From: a virus
Direction: 5' to 3' (one strand)
DNA length: 23,823 nucleotides
Virus record (IMG/VR): IMGVR_UViG_3300046463_000442
Coordinates: 1 to 23,823 of that record
Part shown: positions 6,080 through 15,217 of the stretch, in pieces
Layout of the letters: every line of letters begins with the position of its first letter
Numbering within the stretch: position 1 is the stretch's first letter
Position numbers and translations under genes: made by a program
The notes under the pieces: generated by a model
Told to the model about the DNA's origin: nothing
Databases searched by the model: none
The model's input: only the letters and a program-made list of their open reading frames with translations

Positions 6080-6082
6080 AGG

Positions 6083-9000
6083 TCAGTATCCCTTTGAGAT
6101 GTAGTCGATAGAGCGGCCCGACTGGGCCACTCCGCCGGAATTGCGGATGAAGACGGTTAAACCGGTAGCCGTCTTTGCCGAGACGTCCAGGTAGTCGCCA
6201 GGGGAAAGCCCTTGCGCGGTAAGGCTGACAGAAGGGGCTGCGTTGAACGGCGGCGAATAGCTGATGACCAGCCCGCCCACGGGAACCGGAAGGTCATTCC
6301 CGCTATCAATGCGATCGGGCATGTCGATCACCACCTCAAGTTTGGATACTTCGATCCAATGCGAGGTCAGCTGTACGGATCCGCGCAGCTGGAAGTCGAA
6401 CAGTCGTGCGCGATAGTCGCCGACAACAAATGGCTTCCAGGCCGACCATACTGCGGGTGAAACGTCCGATGTACGCACCCAGAGCGAAAGCGAGGCGCCG
6501 CTAGGCGGATCGCCATCAATACCGAGCAGTGCATCGAAGTCCACCACTGAGTCGATGTAGGTGCCGTCATCATAAAGCGAGGCCTCTACATCAGCGGTCA
6601 GGCGGCAGTCATAGACGTAGCCGAGGTCCGACGGCGCAGCGAAGCTGTACGTCGCCGATAGCAACGAACCTCCGTACTTATCAATCTCGCCGAGCAGCGC
6701 ATCGATATCCGTTACATCATCCACGAACCCAGCACCCGACAGCTTCAGCACTCCATCTGCAGCGGCTGCATTGACAGCCACCCCGGTGAAGGCAGGCGAC
6801 TCAGTAACGGTCAGTACCACGTTGGATGGCAGAGTTGCCTGCGCATCTGACCAGACCTCGGTGATTGGCCCGCCGACTCCAGATGAGTCGACCGCACGCG
6901 CCAGGTACTTGCCCGGCAGCAACGCCACTACGGATGATGTGGAGCGCCCCGCTACCTCGATCAGCGGTAAAGCAGCTTCCCAATTTGCAGAGGTATTGCG
7001 CGCCTGGCGAATGGCGATACTGCCGCCAAGCTTCACGTCAAGCTCTGGAACGGGGTCCCATGCCAGTGTTGCTACGCTGTTGATGACATCCAGCCTCAGG
7101 CCAATTAATACCGTCGGTGGCGCCAGTAACGCCTGAGCGGTGTAGGTCTGGATCGATGCATTGCCGGATAGGCCGAGTACGGACTTTGACGTAACACGAA
7201 CGGACCACAGACCCGAGGATGCAGAATCGAAGTCGATGCTGGGTGTTGATATCTCGCCGACATACTCCCAGTTCCCTCCCGGCTTCATTACCTCGATCTG
7301 ATAGCGCATTGCCCGCGCAGAAGGTGTCCAGCTGACTGTCAGTCGTGCGGCGGCAAGCCCAGTCCCTGTGTCATATAGCGACTCAAGGAATGTCAGTTGG
7401 CCCACAGCGTCTGGTGCTGCGAGATTGACGATGCTGGTAGGCGCATCAACGTCTGGAGTACCGAAATCGACCTGGTCGAACTTGTCAGGGTCATAGGCAA
7501 TGGCGCTGATGGCGTAGGTTCCGTCGTCACCCTCTGAAATTCCTACGACACGAAACTTCTGCGTATCCAGCGCCGCACCAGCGAAGGCCCACGGCGCAGA
7601 GGCCAGCGGCGCGGATGGCAGAGCGGGCGAGACGGCTACCGATGTTGCGCCGGTCGAGACGGTGACACTACGGCTGGCATAGCTGCCATCTGACAGGATG
7701 ACGCTGATTACACCAGTCCCACCAAAGCCCAGCGGAGCATCGAGGAGCAAAGTGGTTGTAGTGCTTCCGGACAGGAGCCTGCCACCATTACGCGCCCCTG
7801 CGCGGTTGGCATCAGCGATATCGATGACGTCGCCTGGCATCGGGATTGCTCCGTCAGCGCCAGTGGCAAAGGTTACAGCCTCGCTTTCTGCGTAAAGCAG
7901 CCAGCGCCCCAGGCGACGAGCCTGGCCCTTGGATGTGCAGCCAACAGCAATCACATCGCTCTGCTGGATACGACCCCATTTGGCGATCAACTCAGGCCGC
8001 TCGACGAGCTCGACCGCCTGCTTGTATTGCTGGAATGGGTTATTCCAGGTCACCGCCGCAACGTTAAAACGCTGATCCGAGGCGACCGATTGGTAGCTGA
8101 AGTCGCCGCCAACCACATTCGAGTTGTTGAACAAGTACCGGCTGGAGCGCGGCGCGTCCTGCACGGCGGTCAGCGTGCCGCCAGCCCAGAAGCAGATCGC
8201 CCGGAAGACCGATACCATGTCATTGACTAGCTTCCACGCGTCCTGCTGGGTGGTCAGGGCCATATCGCAGACAAATCGCGGTTCATAGCCACCGGTACCA
8301 TAGCCATTCGGCACCATCACATCGCAGTATTGGCCGATGCTGTACAACGCGTATTTGTCGATCAGGGTCGAATCGAGCAGACCGCCAAGACCGTAGCGGG
8401 TGTTGGTCAGCATGTCGTACCAGACCCAGGCCGGGTTGTTACTCCACGCACGCTTGAACGTTCCGTCCCATGACCCCGAATAGGTCCGGGTGACGGTGTT
8501 GTAGTTCGTCGGCACCAGGACCTTGATCCCCTGGACCATGAACGACATGCGGGGGATGCTGGCAAACTGCTGGGCATCGATCGAGATGCCAACCATCGCC
8601 GTGTTGGGGTAGCGCAGCTTTTCATCCCACAACAGCGTCAGACTGTCGAAGAATGTGCGGTTCTGATTTGTCGAAGTGGTCGAGTCTCCACCCATGCGGG
8701 TTAGGCGGACGTACCTAGGCAGGCCGCCAGATACGGGCAGGCGCAGGTAATAAGAAAACTGTGTACGACTCATCGTCTTGCCATTGATGAGGATGTCTTC
8801 GCACAGTTGCGACCATGCGCCGCTCCCGACTTTCGCCTCGACTCGGAACAGCACGGAGTTTCCGCCCGTGTCTCCGTTAGTTGGGTTCTGTATATAAAGC
8901 TGGGGCACGCTGACGGTTACCCGCACCGCATCAACATCGGTGTCGGTGATGGCGCGCTCGATAGGAATCCAGCCTTTCATCTCCACACCAACTGCCTGCT

Positions 9001-9301
9001 CGGCCTCTAGCCCAGTCATCGGCATGTACGGCTGCCACTGCGTGCCGTAGCGAATATCAACGCTGACGTTCGAAAAGTTCAGGCTGTAATCAGGGTTCTG
9101 AAGCGGGACATCGTCAAAATAGATGCCCATCCAGCCGTAAGGGATGCCGTTGATCTCCCCTTCGCTGATGGCGTTTAGGACGCGGACGTGCTGCCTAGAG
9201 CGAAGGCTGTCAGGCGCTTCCACGGCGGCCCGAGTAGTGCTGCCGCCGCCTGTGTCGCCACTCTTCCCACCGCCTTTGCTGCCAATGATGAGTTCGCTCA
9301 T
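6083..9301 (-). CDS. J: Tail tip (host specificity) protein J
   Basis: 1072 residues from ATG 9301, chosen because it overlaps the stop of gene I by ATGA; a start at 9322 adds seven residues. This is a lambda gpJ-like central tail hub: a glycine-rich start (SKGGGKSGDTGGGS), then VRVLNAISEGEINGIPYG, a long central tail-attachment region including VRLTRMGGDSTTSTNQN and FKRAWSNNPAWVWYDML, the motif PGDVIDIADANRAG, and two fibronectin-III-like modules beginning near residues 640 and 735. The end is a beta-rich receptor-facing part. The protein closes the tail tube and contacts the cell. Length is close to lambda J (1132 residues). It follows gene I and precedes the fibre, as in lambda-like tails. 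Confidence 0.93.
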   Translation of the reverse strand: MSELIIGSKGGGKSGDTGGGSTTRAAVEAPDSLRSRQHVRVLNAISEGEINGIPYGWMGIYFDDVPLQNPDYSLNFSNVSVDIRYGTQWQPYMPMTGLEAEQAVGVEMKGWIPIERAITDTDVDAVRVTVSVPQLYIQNPTNGDTGGNSVLFRVEAKVGSGAWSQLCEDILINGKTMSRTQFSYYLRLPVSGGLPRYVRLTRMGGDSTTSTNQNRTFFDSLTLLWDEKLRYPNTAMVGISIDAQQFASIPRMSFMVQGIKVLVPTNYNTVTRTYSGSWDGTFKRAWSNNPAWVWYDMLTNTRYGLGGLLDSTLIDKYALYSIGQYCDVMVPNGYGTGGYEPRFVCDMALTTQQDAWKLVNDMVSVFRAICFWAGGTLTAVQDAPRSSRYLFNNSNVVGGDFSYQSVASDQRFNVAAVTWNNPFQQYKQAVELVERPELIAKWGRIQQSDVIAVGCTSKGQARRLGRWLLYAESEAVTFATGADGAIPMPGDVIDIADANRAGARNGGRLLSGSTTTTLLLDAPLGFGGTGVISVILSDGSYASRSVTVSTGATSVAVSPALPSAPLASAPWAFAGAALDTQKFRVVGISEGDDGTYAISAIAYDPDKFDQVDFGTPDVDAPTSIVNLAAPDAVGQLTFLESLYDTGTGLAAARLTVSWTPSARAMRYQIEVMKPGGNWEYVGEISTPSIDFDSASSGLWSVRVTSKSVLGLSGNASIQTYTAQALLAPPTVLIGLRLDVINSVATLAWDPVPELDVKLGGSIAIRQARNTSANWEAALPLIEVAGRSTSSVVALLPGKYLARAVDSSGVGGPITEVWSDAQATLPSNVVLTVTESPAFTGVAVNAAAADGVLKLSGAGFVDDVTDIDALLGEIDKYGGSLLSATYSFAAPSDLGYVYDCRLTADVEASLYDDGTYIDSVVDFDALLGIDGDPPSGASLSLWVRTSDVSPAVWSAWKPFVVGDYRARLFDFQLRGSVQLTSHWIEVSKLEVVIDMPDRIDSGNDLPVPVGGLVISYSPPFNAAPSVSLTAQGLSPGDYLDVSAKTATGLTVFIRNSGGVAQSGRSIDYISKGY

Positions 9302-9924
9302 GCGGGGATTGCCTCTACCCAAGTGCCGACGCCGACCACACTCGAGCCCACAAGCATTTGCCCGTAGACGATGGGGACCGGAAGGCCCTGCTGTGTTGAG
9401 TTGAACGCACCATTGAACAGGTACGAGGGCTTGTTCTCAGTGCTGGCCTGCTCTTGCTGGCTGCCTGACTTCGATGACGGCACTGGCGTCAGCATCTGTA
9501 CGATGCCACCTGCAACCATAGAGACGCCCATCATGATCAAGGCAGACCCGAAAGGTGCGGCGGAACCAAATGAGCCACCAGTAATAATTGCGCCAACGAC
9601 GATCAGCGCAGCCCCCATTACGGATTGGAAAAGACCACCGTTCTTGCTACCAGCAATGACTGGGACGATGCGGATCTCGGTCGTCCCGCTCAGGGTGAAC
9701 TCGCTTTCGCCGACGTTCTCGCGGTTGCGGAAGATGGCGAAGCGCAGTCCGCGTCTAGCAGAATCAATAATGAAATCTTCAAAGCCGTCGAGCGTGTTCT
9801 TTAGAGCGCTAAATGCCTCAACAACAGCCCCGGTCTCAAGCTGACGGAAGTGCTGGCGTCCGAAGGCTTTAGCCAGGCTGCCAGACAGCAAAATCATGGT
9901 CATGGCCTTGTTGGCAGTGGTCAT
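9298..9924 (-). CDS. I: Tail assembly protein I
   Basis: 208 residues, lambda gpI-like. The N-terminus has the ubiquitin-like fold pattern MILLSGSLAKAFGRQH with an LKNTLDGFEDFI helix. The middle holds two hydrophobic glycine-rich helices (about 105-121 and 130-147) of the kind usual in this family. The C-terminus has SYLFNGAFNSTQQGLPVPIVYGQMLVGSSVV, which is highly characteristic. It acts in assembly of the tail tip together with K and J. The start at 9924 has GGAGA seven bases upstream, and the leader holds a terminator-like hairpin. Downstream, the stop overlaps J. Confidence 0.92.
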   Translation of the reverse strand: MTTANKAMTMILLSGSLAKAFGRQHFRQLETGAVVEAFSALKNTLDGFEDFIIDSARRGLRFAIFRNRENVGESEFTLSGTTEIRIVPVIAGSKNGGLFQSVMGAALIVVGAIITGGSFGSAAPFGSALIMMGVSMVAGGIVQMLTPVPSSKSGSQQEQASTENKPSYLFNGAFNSTQQGLPVPIVYGQMLVGSSVVGVGTWVEAIPA

Positions 9925-9940
9925 ACTTTTCTCCGGGCAA

Positions 9941-9964
9941 TAAAAAACCGCCCGGAGGCGGCTT
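9941..9964 (-). terminator. Terminator-like hairpin before gene I
   Basis: Minus strand: CCGCC-UCCG-GGCGG (9948-9952 with 9957-9961), a stable 5-bp stem with a UNCG-type tetraloop, followed by six U and then AUU. It sits between the lipoprotein gene and the ribosome binding site of gene I. Confidence 0.6.
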
Positions 9965-9980
9965 CATTGTTTTCTATGGG

Positions 9981-10316
9981 TTAGATGCAGGTTTTGGCGG
10001 CATCCTTCCATCCTTGAGTTCCCACCCAGTCCATGGGGAGGAATACGCGAACAGATGACCCGGCGCTGTTTTCGTCAATGACAGCTAGCGCAACGATCCC
10101 GGTGAATGCGGCCGACGCTGCGATCTTGTAGCCTGTTTCGGTTTCGACGGAACTGGTGGATGAGTTGAACTCCTGCCACTTCGGTGAGAGGCATCGCGCC
10201 AGGCTCTGCGGGGTCTTGGTGGACACACCGGAGTAGGCCGGAGTGTCTTGTTGAAGCCCGGCCGTAGTGCAACCAGCCAGAACCATCATGAACAGTGCAG
10301 CAAAGACCATGCGCAT
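9981..10316 (-). CDS. Phage lipoprotein inside the tail-tip operon
   Basis: 111 residues. A signal peptide (MRMVFAALFMMVLAGC) has lipobox VLAGC with Cys16 as lipidation site. The mature domain contains SLARCLSPKWQEFN, a second hydrophobic stretch near 67-79 (AASAAFTGIVALAVI) and a final Cys110, which may pair with Cys42. The start at 10316 has GGAGG seven bases upstream; codon 3 is also ATG. Small lipoproteins carried in tail-tip operons include the receptor-blocking Cor/Llp proteins, so superinfection exclusion is a reasonable hypothesis, but no specific homology can be claimed. It splits the usual K-I gene pair. Confidence 0.75.
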   Translation of the reverse strand: MRMVFAALFMMVLAGCTTAGLQQDTPAYSGVSTKTPQSLARCLSPKWQEFNSSTSSVETETGYKIAASAAFTGIVALAVIDENSAGSSVRVFLPMDWVGTQGWKDAAKTCI

Positions 10317-10374
10317 ATTGAGCCTCCATGTGTTTTGGCGACTCTAGCAGGCAATAGGCAATCAAATACAGGGC

Positions 10375-11082
10375 CTATCCTGCGTAACGCAAGATGTGGG
10401 TCGTGCATTCGCGATACGCGCGGCCGTAGACCTCTTTGCAGCTGAGGCGCCCGTACAGGTGGTGAAGTAGGACATCTCCGTCCAGCCAGATCGCGCCGTG
10501 GCACGGTGTAGGACTGCCGATCGCCATGATGATCACATCACCCTGCTCTGGCGTAGATACCGGGACGAATCCGGCCCGCGCGAAGTTATCGACGTACAGG
10601 TTCTCACCGTTGTGCCACCAGTCATCCTTGCGGTGGAAGTCCAACAGCGTGATGCGGCGCACTTGCCGGTAGTAGTCGCGGACCAGCGTGTAACAATCGA
10701 TTACACCGTGGACAAATACTCGGCCTTCCAGCGCAAGCTCCCCGTTCGCCGGCATCTCATGCCAGGTCGCCACGCCATTGACCAGACCGACAATCCACCA
10801 GGCGGTGCGGCTCACAGCATGGCTGGCCAGATCGTGCAGGCTCGGCTCGGGGCCGGCATCTGGGTGCGAGTGGACAATCACCACGATGTCGCCCATGTCT
10901 TCGGCGGCCGCGTAATCCTCGGGGTGCAGGATGAAGTGATCCAGTTCCTCGGATTGATTGCGGCACGGCACGTACTTCGGCTTGCCGCGAACGTTGACCA
11001 CCAGCCCGACAGCCTCGCGCGGATACTCGGCAAAGGCGTGCGCCTCGGCGTCCACCCGACATTTATTGAACAGTTCGCTCAT
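10375..11082 (-). CDS. K: Tail assembly protein K, JAMM plus NlpC/P60
   Basis: 235 residues with two enzyme-like domains. The N-terminal JAB/MPN domain has Glu23 and a full metal-site motif H71-x-H73-x7-S81-x2-D84 (HSHPDAGPEPSLHD). The C-terminal NlpC/P60 domain has Cys130 in GVIDCYTLVRDYY and His195 in PTPCHGAIWL as likely catalytic pair. This is the lambda gpK architecture; the protein takes part in tail-tip assembly and may process a partner or cut peptidoglycan during infection. All recognisable catalytic residues are present, so both domains may be active. The gene starts just beyond the L stop with a weak ribosome binding site and is probably translated by coupling. Confidence 0.92.
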   Translation of the reverse strand: MSELFNKCRVDAEAHAFAEYPREAVGLVVNVRGKPKYVPCRNQSEELDHFILHPEDYAAAEDMGDIVVIVHSHPDAGPEPSLHDLASHAVSRTAWWIVGLVNGVATWHEMPANGELALEGRVFVHGVIDCYTLVRDYYRQVRRITLLDFHRKDDWWHNGENLYVDNFARAGFVPVSTPEQGDVIIMAIGSPTPCHGAIWLDGDVLLHHLYGRLSCKEVYGRAYRECTTHILRYAG

Positions 11083-11084
11083 GA

Positions 11085-11777
11085 TCAGAATCTCGGGACG
11101 CTGGCAATACCAGGGAAGCCGCCAAAGGGAAGCTCGCCGTTTTCACCGAAACGCAGCTTGCATCCCCGTAGCGTTCTGCTGCACTGGTCTTTGGCTGGAT
11201 CGCTGGTGGGGATGTTCATGTAGTCCGCCACAGGAGCGCCGGCATACCCGCACTCACCAGAGCGGTAAGCCCATAGACACGTCCCCGCAATCACTTGTCG
11301 CCGCGGCAACTTCACGCCCTGCAGGTCAAGTGGAGAACCCAGGTCGAACTCAACCGCTGTCGGCGTCTCGTTGACCTTTCGCGTAATGAACCATGTTTCA
11401 ACCGGGTATTCTTCTGCGGGGTTGGCCGTCGGGTTGCCTGCGGCGAAGTTCGCCGCGTCCAGGTATTTGACCAGTGTGCGACGGCGCTTAAGCTTCGCCC
11501 ACAACAGGTCTTCGTACTGTCGGCATAGCGCCGAGATGGTGCCGCCAAAGTTGCCGACCTGCAGCTTCGGCCTAGCCGGCGAGCCCTGGCTTGGCGTGGA
11601 AAACTCTGAGCCTTTGAGCGGCCAAGGGGTATAGACAACGCCTTTCCAGACGACCGAGCCAAGGCTTTCATTGGTGCCAGCATGGAAGCGAATGGTCTGG
11701 TCCGGGAGGATCAGTTCAAACCCCTCCCAGATGGACATCCCGGTCGCTAGTGACAGCTGACCTTGAAGGGCGGTCAT
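11085..11777 (-). CDS. L: Minor tail protein L
   Basis: 230 residues, lambda gpL-like. The N-terminal half has FELILPDQTIRFHAGTN, VVYTPWPLKGSEFSTPSQG and RRTLVKYLDAANF. The C-terminal half carries Cys167, Cys176, Cys199 and Cys206 (GTCLWAYRSGECGYAG, DQCSRTLRGC), the set of four cysteines that binds an iron-sulfur cluster in the lambda family. The protein forms part of the tail tip below the tube. The start is strongly supported by GGAGG upstream and an ATGA overlap with gene M. Confidence 0.93.
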   Translation of the reverse strand: MTALQGQLSLATGMSIWEGFELILPDQTIRFHAGTNESLGSVVWKGVVYTPWPLKGSEFSTPSQGSPARPKLQVGNFGGTISALCRQYEDLLWAKLKRRRTLVKYLDAANFAAGNPTANPAEEYPVETWFITRKVNETPTAVEFDLGSPLDLQGVKLPRRQVIAGTCLWAYRSGECGYAGAPVADYMNIPTSDPAKDQCSRTLRGCKLRFGENGELPFGGFPGIASVPRF

Positions 11778-12103
11778 TCGTACACCTCCTCAAAGGTTGC
11801 TGAAATGCTGTCAACACGGCGAGCAACGTCAGTCCGCGTCCACTCACGACAAACAAAAACCCCGATCGGGTGACCGGGGTGGGTGTAGTTGAAAGCTTCG
11901 ATTGCGCCGCGGGCGATCAAGAAGGCATCGATGTCGTCGATCTCTGTGTCGATCCGCTTGAACGTCAGCGAGTACTTGCGCGGCTGTCGGTTGATACCGG
12001 TTCCCTGCCGCTGCTCATACCCATCACCGAACTTGATGGCCTTGACCGTCGGGGTGATCACCCGGGAGGCGTCATATGTCGCTCGCCATGTGAATGCCAG
12101 CAT
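11774..12103 (-). CDS. M: Minor tail protein M
   Basis: 109 residues, lambda gpM-like: FGDGYEQRQGTGINRQPRKYSLTF in the first half and FLIARGAIEAFNYTHPG with VCREW after it are the family hallmarks. It is a small tail-tip adaptor joining the tube to L. The Shine-Dalgarno AAGGAGG lies four bases upstream of the start and contains the tape measure stop codon, so translation of the two is probably coupled. A strong terminator-like hairpin is embedded in its coding sequence (11851-11880). Confidence 0.9.
   Translation of the reverse strand: MLAFTWRATYDASRVITPTVKAIKFGDGYEQRQGTGINRQPRKYSLTFKRIDTEIDDIDAFLIARGAIEAFNYTHPGHPIGVFVCREWTRTDVARRVDSISATFEEVYE
11851..11880 (-). terminator. Terminator-like hairpin inside gene M
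   Basis: On the minus strand ACCCCGGTC-ACCC-GATCGGGGT forms a 9-bp stem (11859-11867 with 11872-11880, one G-U) followed by UUUUGUUU. It is entirely within the M reading frame, where it encodes HPGHPIGVFV. By structure it is as good as any terminator in the window. Confidence 0.5.
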
Positions 12104-12112
12104 GCTGCCTCC

Positions 12113-15100
12113 TTAAGTGAGTTGCCCGCCGTTACGACGCGCTGTTGCGATTTCCTGCCGGCAGACGACCTTGATCGCTTCGGCCAGGCGTGCCGGGTCA
12201 GGGGTAGCGCCGCCACCATCCGTAGCATCCACAGTGACACTGACGTTGACCGTACTCGAGCTTCCGCCCGCACCGCCACGAACTCCGAGACGACCTTGCG
12301 AGTCGCGCGCCAGTGGAACGATTGCTTCAGGGCCTGCCTCACCCATCACGCCAGTCTTGCCGTTGGCCATCCCGAATGCGGTCGGCGAACTGACCACGCT
12401 GTCGGAGAACGCACCGCCATTGGCGAACATCTGCACGCCGCCGGACCACGCGCCACCCTTCGCTTGCGGGAAATAGGTCGCGGAGTAGCCGGCTTGAGAT
12501 GCGCCCAGCGCGGTGGATGAGCTGCCGCCGAAGTACGAACTGGCCGCAGTGGCAGCCAAACCGAACAAGCTGCTCAGCGCTGACGAGCTGGCCTGACGCA
12601 AGGCAATCTTGGCCATGTCAGACAATACGGACTTGGCGAAGTCGGAGAACGACAGCTTTCCGGTTAAGGTGAACTGCGTAATGGCATCTTCCATAGAGCT
12701 GAACGCGTTGGTGAACAGGCTCTTCGTCTGCCCAGCCACATCACGCGACGACTCCAGGTAGTTCTCCCAAGCCGACGACGCCCCAGCGGTCCAGCTGCCT
12801 TGCGCCGAGGTCATGTCGTCATAGTTGGCGACCACCACGTTGCGCAGATCCTGCTGACTCTGCGCGACGGCTTTCAGCTTGGCGTTGTACTCGTCGAGGC
12901 TCATGCCCCGCGATCCGTCACCGTACTGGTTGGCCAGGTCAATGCGCTGGGCGTTGGCCTTGTCATCGATGCCGTTGAATTGCCCTGACAGGGCTTTCTG
13001 CCGATCGCCCATGCCAAGCCCGGCGGCATCGCGCTGCCCTTGCTGGCGCAACGTGACTGCCTGCTGCTGCAAGGCATCGGTGTAGGTCTTGATCGCCAAG
13101 GCCTGCTTCTTGACTCGGCCTTCTTCGTTGGTCGCTAGGACTTCAAGCTGGCTGTCAGCATCCTTCTGCGCCTTGACCATGCTCGTGCGTGCGTCGGCGA
13201 TCTTCTGGTCCAGCTGGATGCGCTGAGCTCCAGTCGTGCCCGACTTGTCCTTGAGCGCTTCCAGTGCCGAAATCTCAGCCTGATAGGCACCAGTGACCTC
13301 CTCGCGTTCTGCCCGGATCAGCGCGGTACGCTGGTCGAGGTAGTTTTGCTGCGTGATCAGTCCAGCCTTCTGCTGCGCCTCAAGCTCCTTGGTGGAGTTC
13401 GAGTAGGTAGCCTGCAGATCCTTGATCGCGTTCTGGGCGTCGTTGTAACCGGTCAGGTTGAGCTGATTGGCCTTCCCGGCCGGGTCCTTGTTCTTGTCCT
13501 TGATGTTCTGGATGTTCTTGGCGACAACATCGGCCTGGACCAGTGGATTATTGGGGGCTGCCTTACGCATGTCGTTAACGGTGCGCTGGTACTCTTCAAT
13601 CAGTTTGTTGCGCTTTTGTTCGTTGGTGAGGTTAGCGTCAGAGATCGCTTTAAGCTTGATTGCAGCGTCGATGCCTGCCTTTTGCTTCTCGCCATACAGT
13701 CCTTGGGCCGCCGCGATTGCCGCCTGCGTATCGCGCTGTTTGGTGAGGAAATCCAGCTCCAGCTGGGAGTTTTGCAGCTTCTTTTGCGCGTCGGTATCGC
13801 TCGGGTCGGCGGCTGCCGCATTGCGCGCATAAGCAACCTGCTGGCTGAGGTCTGCTATTTTCTTGGCGGAGTCCTCGGCGCGACCAATGTCATTGAAGGC
13901 GTCCAGCGTCTTCTTGGTTTCGGAGGCGACCCCTTTCCACGCTCGCTCCCAAATACTCAGGTTGGCAGTGACATCAGCCGTACGGGTTTTTATGGTGTCG
14001 GCATAGGTGTCGGTCAGCAGCTTGGCGGCGCCGATGGTGTCGCCATGCTCCTTCAGCGCGACGATCTGCGAGTAGACCGAAGCAGTCAGGAAGTTGTACT
14101 GATCGTTCAGCGTCTTCGCAGCGGCGACTGGGTCTTTGCCGATCGAGGCGAACTCAGCAACCGTATCTTCGATGGCCTTGCCCGTGGCCGATTGCATCTG
14201 AAGCGCGGCCGTGGCCACGACACCGAAGCTTTCACCCGCGATCTTGCTGTTACCAGCCAGTTGAGCCAGCACTTCAGCCGCGGCGCCGGTTGTTCCGATA
14301 GTCGAGCTGATTTGCGTAGCCAGAGAGCCCAGATGATCGGCGGTGGTACCGGCTGCATTACCGGAGAGGATCAACGCCCTGCTGTACGCCGATGACTCTT
14401 CACTGCCCTTGTAATAGGCATAGCCCAGCGCCGCAGCCGCGGCGGATGCAACAGTGAAAGGGTTAACCAGGCCGGCAACGTAGCCACCCAGCGCGCGCGC
14501 AGCAGGACCAATCCCGCCGAACATGTCCTTGAGTTGGCCACCTTGTTGAAGGAGGACCGTCAGCGGAGATTGGCCACCTTGAAGGCTGGTCACGATATCC
14601 GTGAATTGAGCAGGAACACCGCGCAACGCAGCAGCTGTTTGCGCCGCAGAGACCCCGGTCTGAACTGCCACTTTATTGAACGTGGCAAGTCCGGCAGCGG
14701 CCTCGATACCCTGCTTGCCAATCTGCCCGAATACTGGCTTGCCTGCTCCAGACCAAGCCCCGAGCCCTTTCATTCCATCAGAAAGGAACGACAGCTTTTT
14801 GCTCGCGTCAAGGAACGCAGCACCTGATTCTTTGGTCGTGACATTAAGGGATGCAAGCCAGGCTTTGGCTTCTTGAGTTGATTTCAGCGACTCAACAAAG
14901 GTGCCGTTCTTGATCGAATTGCCAAGGGAAAACATGCCAGCTTCAAGCGCGCTGGTCCCACCATACAATGCACGGAAGGATTTTGTAGTGCCGTCGACCG
15001 CTGACTCGGCCGCCTTCGCCTCAGCCGCCATAGCCTTGATAGATGAGCTGGCTTTTTTGCTTCCGCTGGAAAGGCCATCCGTAGCCGTCTCGGCCTTCGC

Positions 15101-15193
15101 GCCAGCCTTAGCGAGCCCATCAAGCTCAGTAATGCCTTTGGCAACTTCGCCTGTGTCAATCTTGATCCCAAGGCTGGCGATGTCTTGTGTCAT
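12113..15193 (-). CDS. H: Tape measure protein
   Basis: 1026 residues, lambda gpH type. The N-terminal part has repeated lysine/alanine coiled coil, then the conserved block FTDIVTSLQGGQSPLTVLLQ followed by GGQLKDMFGGIGPAARALGG and a glycine/alanine-rich hydrophobic segment. The middle (about 330-780) is long helical coiled coil with many glutamines. Near the C-terminus are FTLTGKLSFSDFAKSVLSDM and GEAGPEAIVPLARDSQGRLG, both typical of this family. The protein sets tail length and leaves the tail during DNA injection. By the usual ratio of roughly 0.15 nm per residue the tail would be about 150 nm. The start at 15193 has AGGAG upstream. It follows the chaperone genes as expected. Confidence 0.95.
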   Translation of the reverse strand: MTQDIASLGIKIDTGEVAKGITELDGLAKAGAKAETATDGLSSGSKKASSSIKAMAAEAKAAESAVDGTTKSFRALYGGTSALEAGMFSLGNSIKNGTFVESLKSTQEAKAWLASLNVTTKESGAAFLDASKKLSFLSDGMKGLGAWSGAGKPVFGQIGKQGIEAAAGLATFNKVAVQTGVSAAQTAAALRGVPAQFTDIVTSLQGGQSPLTVLLQQGGQLKDMFGGIGPAARALGGYVAGLVNPFTVASAAAAALGYAYYKGSEESSAYSRALILSGNAAGTTADHLGSLATQISSTIGTTGAAAEVLAQLAGNSKIAGESFGVVATAALQMQSATGKAIEDTVAEFASIGKDPVAAAKTLNDQYNFLTASVYSQIVALKEHGDTIGAAKLLTDTYADTIKTRTADVTANLSIWERAWKGVASETKKTLDAFNDIGRAEDSAKKIADLSQQVAYARNAAAADPSDTDAQKKLQNSQLELDFLTKQRDTQAAIAAAQGLYGEKQKAGIDAAIKLKAISDANLTNEQKRNKLIEEYQRTVNDMRKAAPNNPLVQADVVAKNIQNIKDKNKDPAGKANQLNLTGYNDAQNAIKDLQATYSNSTKELEAQQKAGLITQQNYLDQRTALIRAEREEVTGAYQAEISALEALKDKSGTTGAQRIQLDQKIADARTSMVKAQKDADSQLEVLATNEEGRVKKQALAIKTYTDALQQQAVTLRQQGQRDAAGLGMGDRQKALSGQFNGIDDKANAQRIDLANQYGDGSRGMSLDEYNAKLKAVAQSQQDLRNVVVANYDDMTSAQGSWTAGASSAWENYLESSRDVAGQTKSLFTNAFSSMEDAITQFTLTGKLSFSDFAKSVLSDMAKIALRQASSSALSSLFGLAATAASSYFGGSSSTALGASQAGYSATYFPQAKGGAWSGGVQMFANGGAFSDSVVSSPTAFGMANGKTGVMGEAGPEAIVPLARDSQGRLGVRGGAGGSSSTVNVSVTVDATDGGGATPDPARLAEAIKVVCRQEIATARRNGGQLT

Positions 15194-15217
15194 GCCATTC
15201 TCCTGACAATAAATTCA

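Noticed and set aside
13346-14395. 349-codon plus-strand frame opposite the tape measure gene
   Set aside because: Antisense shadow in GC-rich DNA; the opposite strand encodes a clear tape measure protein over its whole length.
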